Shown here in pieces: positions 1 to 5,899 of a stretch of DNA of 21,525 bases. A program made the position numbers and the translations under genes. The stretch spans positions 1 through 21,525 of the forward strand of contig CAYLOP010000040.1 in the NCBI GenBank assembly GCA_964385305.1. The letters run 5' to 3'. The number at the start of each line of letters is the position of its first letter. Position 1 is the first letter of the stretch. Source of the stretch: CAYLOP01 sp964385305. GTDB taxonomy: Bacteria; Chloroflexota; Anaerolineae; Anaerolineales; E44-bin32. The notes below the pieces were generated by a model. That model was not told the origin of the DNA, searched no databases, and saw only the letters and a program-made list of their open reading frames with translations.

Positions 1-765
1 GCCGTGCACCGGGAGGGTGTAGCCGCCGTCCACCAGGACGACTTGCCCGCGGATCATCTCGGCCTCCGGGCTGCACAAGAACGCTACGACGCCGGCGACG
101 TCTTCGGGCGTGACCAGACGGCCCGCCGGCGTCGCTTCTATTGCCTGAGGGATAACGCTTCCATCTCGGAGCGTATTGAAATATTTGAGGGCGTCCGTCT
201 CAACGATCCCGGGAGAAACAGCATTAACGATGATTCCCAACGGGGATAATTCCACAGCGAGGTAGCGTGTAAGCGCCTCAAGCGCAGCTTTGCTCGCGCC
301 CACGACGACGTAATCGGGAAGCACACGGAACGAGCCCGGGCTGGTGATGCTGACGATACGCCCGCCGCCGCGCGCCTTCATCAGCGGCACGGCGCGCTGG
401 GCGCTGAAAAGCATGGAGCGAGCGTTAATGTTCAGCGTCCAATCCCACCCCTTCGGCTTCTGTTCCAGGGCTGGGCGGTTGTATCCCGAGGCGGCGTTGC
501 AAACCAGAATGTCCAGGCCTCCGTATTCCGCTTCCACGGCTTCAAAAAGTGAATCGATGCTCTCGATTTCGCCCACGTTGGCGCGCACGACCACTGCCCG
601 CCGTCCCAAGGCGCGTACCGCCTCGGCGGTTTCTTCGGCAGGCGTGCGGTTGCGGAAGAAGTTGATCACCAGATCTGCCCCTTCGTCAGCCAGGCGTAAT
701 GCAATCGCTTTGCCGATACCGCGTCCAGATCCCGTTACGAGCGCCACTTTGTCACGAAATCGCAT
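1..765 (-). CDS. fabL: Enoyl-ACP reductase, FabL-type SDR (3' end cut by window edge)
   Basis: Short-chain dehydrogenase/reductase. The 255 codons visible run from ATG at 765 to the window edge with no stop. Seen: a Rossmann motif TGSGRGIG (residues 11-18), NAAS (90-93), a Tyr152/Lys159 pair in the Y-x6-K spacing, and a C-terminal VDGG. The stretches WDWTLNINA and SKAALEALTRYLAVELSP closely resemble Bacillus subtilis FabL as I remember it. FabL is an NADPH-dependent enoyl-ACP reductase of type II fatty acid synthesis that resists triclosan. FabL is about 250 residues, so only a few C-terminal residues should be missing. GGAGG lies 5 nt before the start, which supports it. The alternative is a 3-oxoacyl-ACP reductase (FabG-like) or a generic SDR. 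SDR family is certain; the FabL subtype is likely. The gene is transcribed away from the plus-strand lipase cluster. Confidence 0.8.
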   Translation of the reverse strand, partial: MRFRDKVALVTGSGRGIGKAIALRLADEGADLVINFFRNRTPAEETAEAVRALGRRAVVVRANVGEIESIDSLFEAVEAEYGGLDILVCNAASGYNRPALEQKPKGWDWTLNINARSMLFSAQRAVPLMKARGGGRIVSITSPGSFRVLPDYVVVGASKAALEALTRYLAVELSPLGIIVNAVSPGIVETDALKYFNTLRDGSVIPQAIEATPAGRLVTPEDVAGVVAFLCSPEAEMIRGQVVLVDGGYTLPVHG

Positions 766-966
766 TATCGCCTCCAGGTTAACCCTTCATCATCGTTTGA
801 ACGCACCCATGATACCACCTCGTGTGTTCTGAGAGTATCCTGGCGGGTCTCTCTTCTGTATCCTTCTGCAACTGTGTGCCACACCAGCATTGTCCGAAGG
901 GGGATATGCCGTGTGCACACTTTGTGAAGCGATTGTGGTAGCATGGTTGGCATGGGAGCCAATGCG

Positions 967-1445
967 ATGCTTGAGAAGATTCATGCCGAGATGGACCGCG
1001 CACACGGTGCGCGCGCCGACGGTAATGAGGGCCAGGCACGCGTCTGCGCCCGTCGCGCGGCCGGTTGGGCTGTGGGGGTGTACGGCCGGGAGCAATTGGG
1101 GGAAGATTCAAGATGGCACGCCTACCATAATCTGATCTGGTTCCAATCACAGGAGATCTCAGCGGATCTTCGAGCGGCGGCTATTCGGCTGACGACCCGT
1201 GTGGACGTCGATCACACACTTCCACATANNNNNNNNNNNNNNNNNNNNNNNNNNNNNNNNNNNNNNNNNNNNNNNNNNNNNNNNNNNNNNNNNNNNNNNN
1301 NNNNNNNNNNNNNNNNNNNNNNNNNNNNGCGGCGGCTATTCGGCTGACGACCCGTGTGGACGTCGATCACACACTTCCACATATGGAAGACCCCCTCGAA
1401 GATGCACGGATGATTATCGCCGCGCTCCTGACAGGGGTGGATTAA
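967..1445 (+). CDS. Small HEPN-like helical protein, interrupted by an assembly gap
   Basis: Reading through the N run fails. If the 100 Ns and one copy of the flanking 55-bp repeat are removed, one continuous frame runs from ATG 967 to TAA 1443-1445 and gives 107 residues. GGGAG at 954-958, 8 nt upstream, favours this start over in-frame ATGs at 943 and 952. The protein is mostly alpha-helical and carries RVCARRAAGWAVGVYG (residues 25-40) and a later segment LRLTTRV-like to LPHMEDPLEDAR. It resembles small HEPN-superfamily-like proteins that I recall from Chloroflexota genomes. An R-x4-H string (RWHAYH, 49-54) fits the HEPN RNase motif but could be chance. Function is unknown. It precedes the phospholipase gene by 27 nt and probably shares its mRNA. 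Confidence 0.6.
1174..1228 (+). repeat. 55-bp direct repeat, left copy (contig-end overlap)
   Basis: This stretch directly before the N run is identical to 1329-1383 directly after it. A repeat of exactly 55 bp that abuts a gap of exactly 100 Ns on both sides is the signature of two de Bruijn contigs that share a k-mer overlap and were joined by a scaffolder without being merged. It is probably one genomic copy, not a biological repeat. Confidence 0.93.
1229..1328. other. 100-N scaffold gap, probably of zero or negative true length
   Basis: A run of exactly 100 undetermined bases, a conventional placeholder for an unknown gap length. Because both edges carry the same 55 bp, the true sequence most likely continues from 1228 straight to 1384. 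That removes 155 bp and restores the reading frame of the gene at 967-1445. Confidence 0.93.
1329..1383 (+). repeat. 55-bp direct repeat, right copy (contig-end overlap)
   Basis: Identical to 1174-1228. See the left copy for the assembly interpretation. In the collapsed sequence this segment encodes the residues just before LPHMEDPLEDAR of the small helical protein. Confidence 0.93.
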
Positions 1446-1472
1446 AGTTCGATGCAGGTGAAGGGAAAGCAT

Positions 1473-2360
1473 ATGGCAGGGACGGACATAGCGATCGCAC
1501 TCGGTGGTGGTGGCGCGCGTGGCTTCGCGCATATCGGCGTTCTGCGAGCCTTGGAACGTGGCGGCTGTGATATCCGGGCAGTTGCTGGCACGAGCATCGG
1601 TGGGATCATCGGCGCAGCCTATGCGTGTGGCTTCTCACCGGATGAAATCGAGCGCCATGTGGCTGAAGTGGGAATGGCTGAACTTCTACGTGCGCGCCCC
1701 AAGGGTGTGGGCTTGCTGGGTGTGGACAGAATCGCCGGCCGGCTCCGTGAAATCATAGGCGACATGACCTTCGCAGAGACACGCATCCCGCTGGCACTTA
1801 CGGCAGCCGATCTGGAGACCGGAGATGAGATCCTCATCACAGAAGGCTCGATCGTGGATGGAGTCCTCGCGACGATCGCGATCCCCGGCATTTTCCCACC
1901 CATGCTTTTCGGAGGTCACCGATTGGTGGATGGCGCTGTCCTTGATCCTATCCCAGTTGCGGCAGCTCGTGGGGTTTTCGACGGACCTGTGGTCGCCGTG
2001 AATTTATCGCCAAAGCCGGGCTTCACCACGGATGCGGAACGTCCCAGTCCGCTGGGCTCGATTCCGGGTGGGGAATGGATCACACGCTTGCGGCCGGGGC
2101 AGGCGCTGCAAATCTTCCTGCGTTCGACGGAAATCACCGGACGGATGTTCGCCGAGCTGCGTTTACAGATCGATAAACCCGAGGTCGTCATCCGACCGGA
2201 TGTGGGGAATGTGGGTATCTTTGACAGCACCTCGACCGCCGAGATGGTCGCACGCGGGGAGGCAGCCGCCGAAGCCGCTCTGCCGGAGATCAAGGCTCTG
2301 TTTACGCCGGCCAATCGGGTGCGCCGGGGGATCGGGAAGTTGTTCGGAAGGGGAACGTGA
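1473..2360 (+). CDS. Patatin-like phospholipase (RssA/YchK type)
   Basis: Serine acyl hydrolase with a Ser-Asp dyad, expected to act on phospholipid or acyl esters in the cytoplasm or at the inner membrane face. Seen: the oxyanion-hole glycine run GGGGARGFAHIG (residues 11-22), the nucleophile elbow GTSIGG with Ser41, and the dyad motif LVDGAVLDPIP with Asp153. The 295-residue length matches bacterial stand-alone patatins. An in-frame ATG also exists at 1452, but 1473 has the better ribosome site (GAAGGGA about 6 nt upstream), and the family usually begins a few residues before the glycine loop. The stop overlaps the GTG start of the next gene. No signal peptide or extra effector domain is visible, so a housekeeping lipid role is as likely as anything exotic. 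Exact substrate unknown. Confidence 0.92.
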   Translation: MAGTDIAIALGGGGARGFAHIGVLRALERGGCDIRAVAGTSIGGIIGAAYACGFSPDEIERHVAEVGMAELLRARPKGVGLLGVDRIAGRLREIIGDMTFAETRIPLALTAADLETGDEILITEGSIVDGVLATIAIPGIFPPMLFGGHRLVDGAVLDPIPVAAARGVFDGPVVAVNLSPKPGFTTDAERPSPLGSIPGGEWITRLRPGQALQIFLRSTEITGRMFAELRLQIDKPEVVIRPDVGNVGIFDSTSTAEMVARGEAAAEAALPEIKALFTPANRVRRGIGKLFGRGT

Positions 2361-2605
2361 AGGAGCGTCCACCCAGGCGTGAGCAAGATTTGCGGGCGTA
2401 TGCACGCGGCACACAGCTCCGTCTCATCTTTGGCGGATTGGTGATCGTCGTCGTCGTCGGCAATGGGCTGATTTGGCTGATCTATGGGGCCGGAGCGGTG
2501 CGAATGGCCATGATATGTACGTCCATCGGATTAGCGCCTGGCTTGCTGATCATCGGATGGCTCTTGTTGATGGAGTGGATCGTCAATAGGGCGCGCGATG
2601 AATGA
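2357..2605 (+). CDS. Small two-helix membrane protein, unknown function
   Basis: An 82-residue protein starting at GTG 2357, which overlaps the preceding TGA stop (GTGA), an arrangement typical of translational coupling. The first 20 residues are rich in Arg and charged residues (RPPRREQ, RAYARG). Two strongly hydrophobic segments follow, at about residues 22-45 (with VIVVVV) and 51-76. It ends in a short charged tail (NRARDE). Positive residues at the N-terminus suggest a cytoplasmic N-terminus and a hairpin topology. Its 3' end overlaps the following hydrolase gene by 8 nt. I do not recognise a family. Position between two lipid/ester hydrolases suggests a membrane-associated partner, which is inference only. 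Confidence 0.75.
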   Translation: MKERPPRREQDLRAYARGTQLRLIFGGLVIVVVVGNGLIWLIYGAGAVRMAMICTSIGLAPGLLIIGWLLLMEWIVNRARDE

Positions 2606-3254
2606 ATTGCAATGGGTGCCGCCCTTGAATGGGCGGCCGGGTTATCTGCTACGGGAAACCTCAAATACAAACGAGCCGTATGTCATCATGCTTCACGGAA
2701 GGAGCGGCGATGAACGCTCAATGTGGATTCTGGAAAGCTTCTTATCTGAAGAAAGCCTGAAGGCCGCTCCGCGTGGTATCTTTCCTTGGAAAGGTGGCGG
2801 CTACCACTGGTCGCAAGTTGTGGATCGGAGATCGGTGCGTTCGGATTTGAACGCCTCCGTCGCAGCGCTTTCAATAATGGTAAGAGAGCTTGAGGCGCGC
2901 TTCCGTGTCGATCGCCAACGGTTGATCCTGATGGGATTCAGTCAGGGGGCGGCGCTTGCCTTCTCCATGGCAGTTTCCTTAGACCCGCGCCCGGCAGCGG
3001 TCGTATCGTTGGCAGGTTTCCTGCCTGAGGGTGATATCGGTAACCTGATAGGAATGCCGATCTTTTGGGGGCATGGAATCCATGACGAACTGTTGCCGGT
3101 AGAAGGAGCGCGCTTGGGAGTCCAGCGACTGGCAGGGATGGGCGCAAATGTCCACTACTGCGAGACGGATGTGGGTCACAAGTTGGGCGCGGCGTGTGCG
3201 CGTGGTTTAGACTTGTGGGTCAGATCGGTTTTTCCCCGCAACGTGGGCGAGTAA
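2598..3254 (+). CDS. Phospholipase/carboxylesterase family alpha/beta hydrolase
   Basis: A 218-residue single-domain alpha/beta hydrolase of the YpfH/Abhydrolase_2 type, cleaving carboxyl or thio-esters. The catalytic triad is readable: Ser115 in GFSQG, Asp162 in GIHDELLPV, and His193 in DVGHKLG. The oxyanion-region HG is at LHGRSGDE (residues 32-39). There is no signal peptide, so it is cytosolic. The ATG at 2598 overlaps the end of the membrane-protein gene by 8 nt, so the two are probably translated together. With the patatin homologue it makes a two-hydrolase unit for acyl-ester turnover. Physiological substrate cannot be told from the sequence. Confidence 0.88.
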   Translation: MNELQWVPPLNGRPGYLLRETSNTNEPYVIMLHGRSGDERSMWILESFLSEESLKAAPRGIFPWKGGGYHWSQVVDRRSVRSDLNASVAALSIMVRELEARFRVDRQRLILMGFSQGAALAFSMAVSLDPRPAAVVSLAGFLPEGDIGNLIGMPIFWGHGIHDELLPVEGARLGVQRLAGMGANVHYCETDVGHKLGAACARGLDLWVRSVFPRNVGE

Positions 3255-3283
3255 TTTTTAACATTCAGAGAACATCATATAAG
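3255..3283 (+). promoter_or_regulatory. Candidate promoter for the transketolase operon
   Basis: TATAAG at 3278-3283 differs from the -10 consensus in one base. A T-rich stretch (TTTTTAACA) lies upstream at about -35 distance but fits the -35 consensus poorly. It lies in the only spacer between the hydrolase and transketolase genes and directly before an inverted repeat. Weak call. Confidence 0.3.
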
Positions 3284-3289
3284 GTGTGC

Positions 3290-3331
3290 CGAGGCAAAGT
3301 GGTTTTATGATAAGATCACTTTATGGCCTCG
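3290..3331 (+). promoter_or_regulatory. Inverted repeat upstream of transketolase (operator or leader hairpin)
   Basis: The left arm CGAGGCAAAGTG (3290-3301) pairs with the right arm CACTTTATGGCCTCG (3317-3331), leaving only an AT/G bulge in the right arm. The loop is 15 nt and A/T-rich. There is no U-tract, so it is not a classical terminator. It ends 80 nt before the transketolase start and could be an operator for a dimeric regulator or a 5' leader hairpin. Confidence 0.5.
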
Positions 3332-3411
3332 ACCAAGTTCGTGTGGGAACACCTCCGCACATGTTCTTGGTAGGAATCTTCTGGACCGTAAAGCATTAAC
3401 TGGAGAACTTT

Positions 3412-5436
3412 ATGACGAATCATGAACTCGAGAATCGTGCTATCAACACGATACGGTTTCTCGCCGCGGATGCTGTGCAGCGTGCAAACTCCGGTCACCC
3501 TGGACTGCCCATGGGAACAGCAGCATTGGCTTATGCGCTTTGGACGCGCCACCTAAAGTTCAACCCCGATGATCCGAGCTGGCCTGACCGTGATCGGTTC
3601 GTGCTGTCTGCAGGGCATGGCTCGATGTTGCTTTATGCGTTGTTGCATTTGATGGGATTTGATCTGTCCCTGGATGAGATTAAGCGCTTCCGTCAATGGG
3701 GAAGCAAGACGCCAGGACACCCGGAATATCACGACACGCCAGGCGTAGAGACCACGACCGGACCACTCGGACAGGGCTTTGCCAACGGTGTCGGCATGGC
3801 GATTGCGGCGGAACATGCGGCAGCCATCTACAACCGCGATGGGTATGATCTTTTTGATCACTACATCTATGCCATTGTTTCGGACGGCGATCTCATGGAA
3901 GGCGTGGCTTCTGAGGCCGCTTCACTCGCCGGCCACCTTAAGCTGGGCCGCCTCATTTACCTTTATGATGACAACCGCATCAGCATCGACGGGAGTACGG
4001 ATATCGCCTTCACGGAGGATCGCGCCGCTCGTTTCGAGGCTTATGGCTGGCATGTCCTGCACGTCGAGGATGGCAACGATGTCGAGGCTGTCGACCGCGC
4101 GTTGCAAGCAGCAAAGGGTGACCCGCGTCCGTCCCTGATCGTCTGTCGAACACACATCGGGTATGGACTTCCCACCAAGCAGGATACAGCCGCTGCGCAT
4201 GGTGAGCCGCCAGGTGAGCAGGAGCTCGCGGGGGCGAAGGAACGACTCGGTTGGCCGCTGGAGCCTCGCTTTTTTATACCCGATGATGTGCGAGAGCACT
4301 TTAACTCGGTCGCGGCACGCGGTCGTGCTGCCTATGCTGCGTGGGGTGAGCTTTGGGGTGGTTATGAGCGTGCGCATCCCGAACTGGCCAGTGAGCTGTC
4401 ACGCACTTTGCGCGGCGAGCTACCTGATGGCATCGCCGAGGTTATTTCACCCTTCCCGAGCGATCCCAAGGGGCTTGCGACACGCGCGAGTTCGGGCAAA
4501 GTGATCAACGCCTTGGCGCCTTCCCTCCCTGAATTGATCGGCGGATCTGCTGATCTTACAGGCTCGAACAAGACCAAGATCGACGGCGCCACACCTTTCA
4601 GTGCGGACGACAGAACCGGCCGCTACCTGCACTTTGGCGTTCGTGAACACGCCATGGGTTCGATTATGAACGGCCTAGCGCTGCACAGCGGCTTCGTCCC
4701 ATTTGGGGGGACGTTCCTTGTGTTCTCCGACTATATGCGGCCGGCGATCCGCCTGGCGGCGATGATGGGTTTACGGGAGGTGTACGTATTCACCCATGAC
4801 TCGATCGGTCTGGGTGAGGACGGACCGACTCATCAGCCGATCGAACAACTGGCAGCCTTGCGGTCGATCCCCAACCTGACTGTGATCCGACCCGCAGATG
4901 CCAATGAAGTGGCGGTTTCGTGGCTTGTGGCGCTGGAGCGAAATTCCGGTCCAACGGCCTTTGCTCTCACTCGACAGGCTGTCCCGACATTGGATAGAAA
5001 GCGCTTTGCATCCGAGGAAGGTCTTCGAAAAGGAGCCTATGTTCTTGAGGATCTTGGTGAGAGAGAACCGCAGGTGATCCTGATGGCGTCCGGCTCGGAG
5101 GTGTCGCTGATCATTGAAGCTGGTGAGAAGCTCGCCTCTGAAGGGATTGCTGTGCGTCTGGTTTCTTTCCCCTCCTGGGAACTCTTCAGCATGCAGGACG
5201 AGGCCTACCGAAGTTCGGTGCTGCCTGCGGAGATCCACGCGCGGGTTGCCGTTGAGGCGGGGGTGCCGCTGGGCTGGGAGCGTTGGGTTGGCGCGCATGG
5301 TGCGGTTATTGGGTTGGACCACTTTGGCGCTTCTGCGCCCTATAAAGAGCTATATCGCCAATTCGGGATTACGGTTGAGAACATCCTTTTACACGCGCAT
5401 AGCGTATTGAAAACCACGACTGATATGGAGGCGTAG
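3412..5436 (+). CDS. tkt: Transketolase
   Basis: Thiamine-diphosphate enzyme that moves two-carbon ketol units between sugar phosphates in the non-oxidative pentose phosphate pathway (xylulose-5-P to ribose-5-P or erythrose-4-P). At 674 residues it has normal full length. Seen: the N-terminal SGHPGLPMG (residues 27-35), the substrate/cofactor segment ETTTGPLGQG (113-122), the ThDP/metal motif beginning SDGDLMEG (157-164) and closing at Asn188, the catalytic Glu412 in GVREHAMG, and the GEDGPTHQPIEQL segment (468-480) with its substrate-binding His. All key residues appear intact. GGAG precedes the ATG at a suitable distance. It heads a run of plus-strand genes and is followed 2 nt later by rpiB, so the two are co-transcribed. 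Confidence 0.97.
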   Translation: MTNHELENRAINTIRFLAADAVQRANSGHPGLPMGTAALAYALWTRHLKFNPDDPSWPDRDRFVLSAGHGSMLLYALLHLMGFDLSLDEIKRFRQWGSKTPGHPEYHDTPGVETTTGPLGQGFANGVGMAIAAEHAAAIYNRDGYDLFDHYIYAIVSDGDLMEGVASEAASLAGHLKLGRLIYLYDDNRISIDGSTDIAFTEDRAARFEAYGWHVLHVEDGNDVEAVDRALQAAKGDPRPSLIVCRTHIGYGLPTKQDTAAAHGEPPGEQELAGAKERLGWPLEPRFFIPDDVREHFNSVAARGRAAYAAWGELWGGYERAHPELASELSRTLRGELPDGIAEVISPFPSDPKGLATRASSGKVINALAPSLPELIGGSADLTGSNKTKIDGATPFSADDRTGRYLHFGVREHAMGSIMNGLALHSGFVPFGGTFLVFSDYMRPAIRLAAMMGLREVYVFTHDSIGLGEDGPTHQPIEQLAALRSIPNLTVIRPADANEVAVSWLVALERNSGPTAFALTRQAVPTLDRKRFASEEGLRKGAYVLEDLGEREPQVILMASGSEVSLIIEAGEKLASEGIAVRLVSFPSWELFSMQDEAYRSSVLPAEIHARVAVEAGVPLGWERWVGAHGAVIGLDHFGASAPYKELYRQFGITVENILLHAHSVLKTTTDMEA

Positions 5437-5438
5437 CC

Positions 5439-5891
5439 ATGAAAGTAGCGATTGGTTGCGACCATGCGGGCTTTCCCCTAAAAGCCATCGTGATTGAGGA
5501 AATCTGCAGACTCGGTCACGAGGTAATCGACCTGGGAACGAATTCCACCGAGCCAGTGGATTATCCGGATTATGCCGAGAAAGTCGGTCGTGCTGTGCAG
5601 CGCGGTGAGGCGGAGCGCGGCATCGTGATTTGCGGCTCCGGTGTGGGGGCAGGTGTGGCAGCGAATAAAATGCGCGGCATCCGAGCCGGCTTGTGCCACG
5701 ACACCTATTCTGCGCATCAAGGTGTGGAACACGATGACGTCAATGTGCTCGTGTTTGGGGCGCGCATCATCGGATCAGAACTGGCATTGGAGATCGTCCG
5801 AGCCTTCCTCGGGGCGCATTTCACAGGTGGGGAAAGGCACACACGCCGCCGGGCAAAGGTGCTCGCGATCGAAGAACGGGAATTCGGCTAG
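5439..5891 (+). CDS. rpiB: Ribose-5-phosphate isomerase B
   Basis: RpiB/LacA/LacB-family enzyme that interconverts ribulose-5-phosphate and ribose-5-phosphate, supplying substrates to the neighbouring transketolase. Seen: GCDHAGFPLK (residues 7-16), the catalytic Cys in IVICGSGVG, the phosphate-binding NKMRGIRAG loop, and CHDTYSAHQGVEHDDVNVL. The 150-residue length fits the family. The start follows the transketolase stop by 2 nt, with GGAGG upstream inside the end of tkt. RpiB is unrelated to RpiA; no RpiA is seen here. The next gene begins 8 nt after its stop. Confidence 0.96.
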   Translation: MKVAIGCDHAGFPLKAIVIEEICRLGHEVIDLGTNSTEPVDYPDYAEKVGRAVQRGEAERGIVICGSGVGAGVAANKMRGIRAGLCHDTYSAHQGVEHDDVNVLVFGARIIGSELALEIVRAFLGAHFTGGERHTRRRAKVLAIEEREFG

Positions 5892-5899
5892 GAGGAAGC

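Noticed and set aside
138..1150. Several short open frames on both strands around the FabL gene and the spacer 766-966
   Set aside because: They are shadows of the FabL frame or lack start sites and any protein-like composition. The 201-bp spacer shows no clear promoter or RNA gene by eye.
1174..1383. 55-bp direct repeats as a target-site duplication or mobile element boundary
   Set aside because: The repeats abut a 100-N placeholder exactly, the length equals a common assembly k-mer, and collapsing them restores a gene.
1473..3254. A CBASS or other anti-phage system built on the patatin gene
   Set aside because: No nucleotidyltransferase, sensor or other defence protein is seen, and the patatin is of the single-domain RssA-like type common in housekeeping contexts.
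4771..5322. A 183-codon minus-strand frame inside transketolase
   Set aside because: It lies wholly opposite conserved transketolase sequence, has no ribosome site worth noting, and its translation has no family features.
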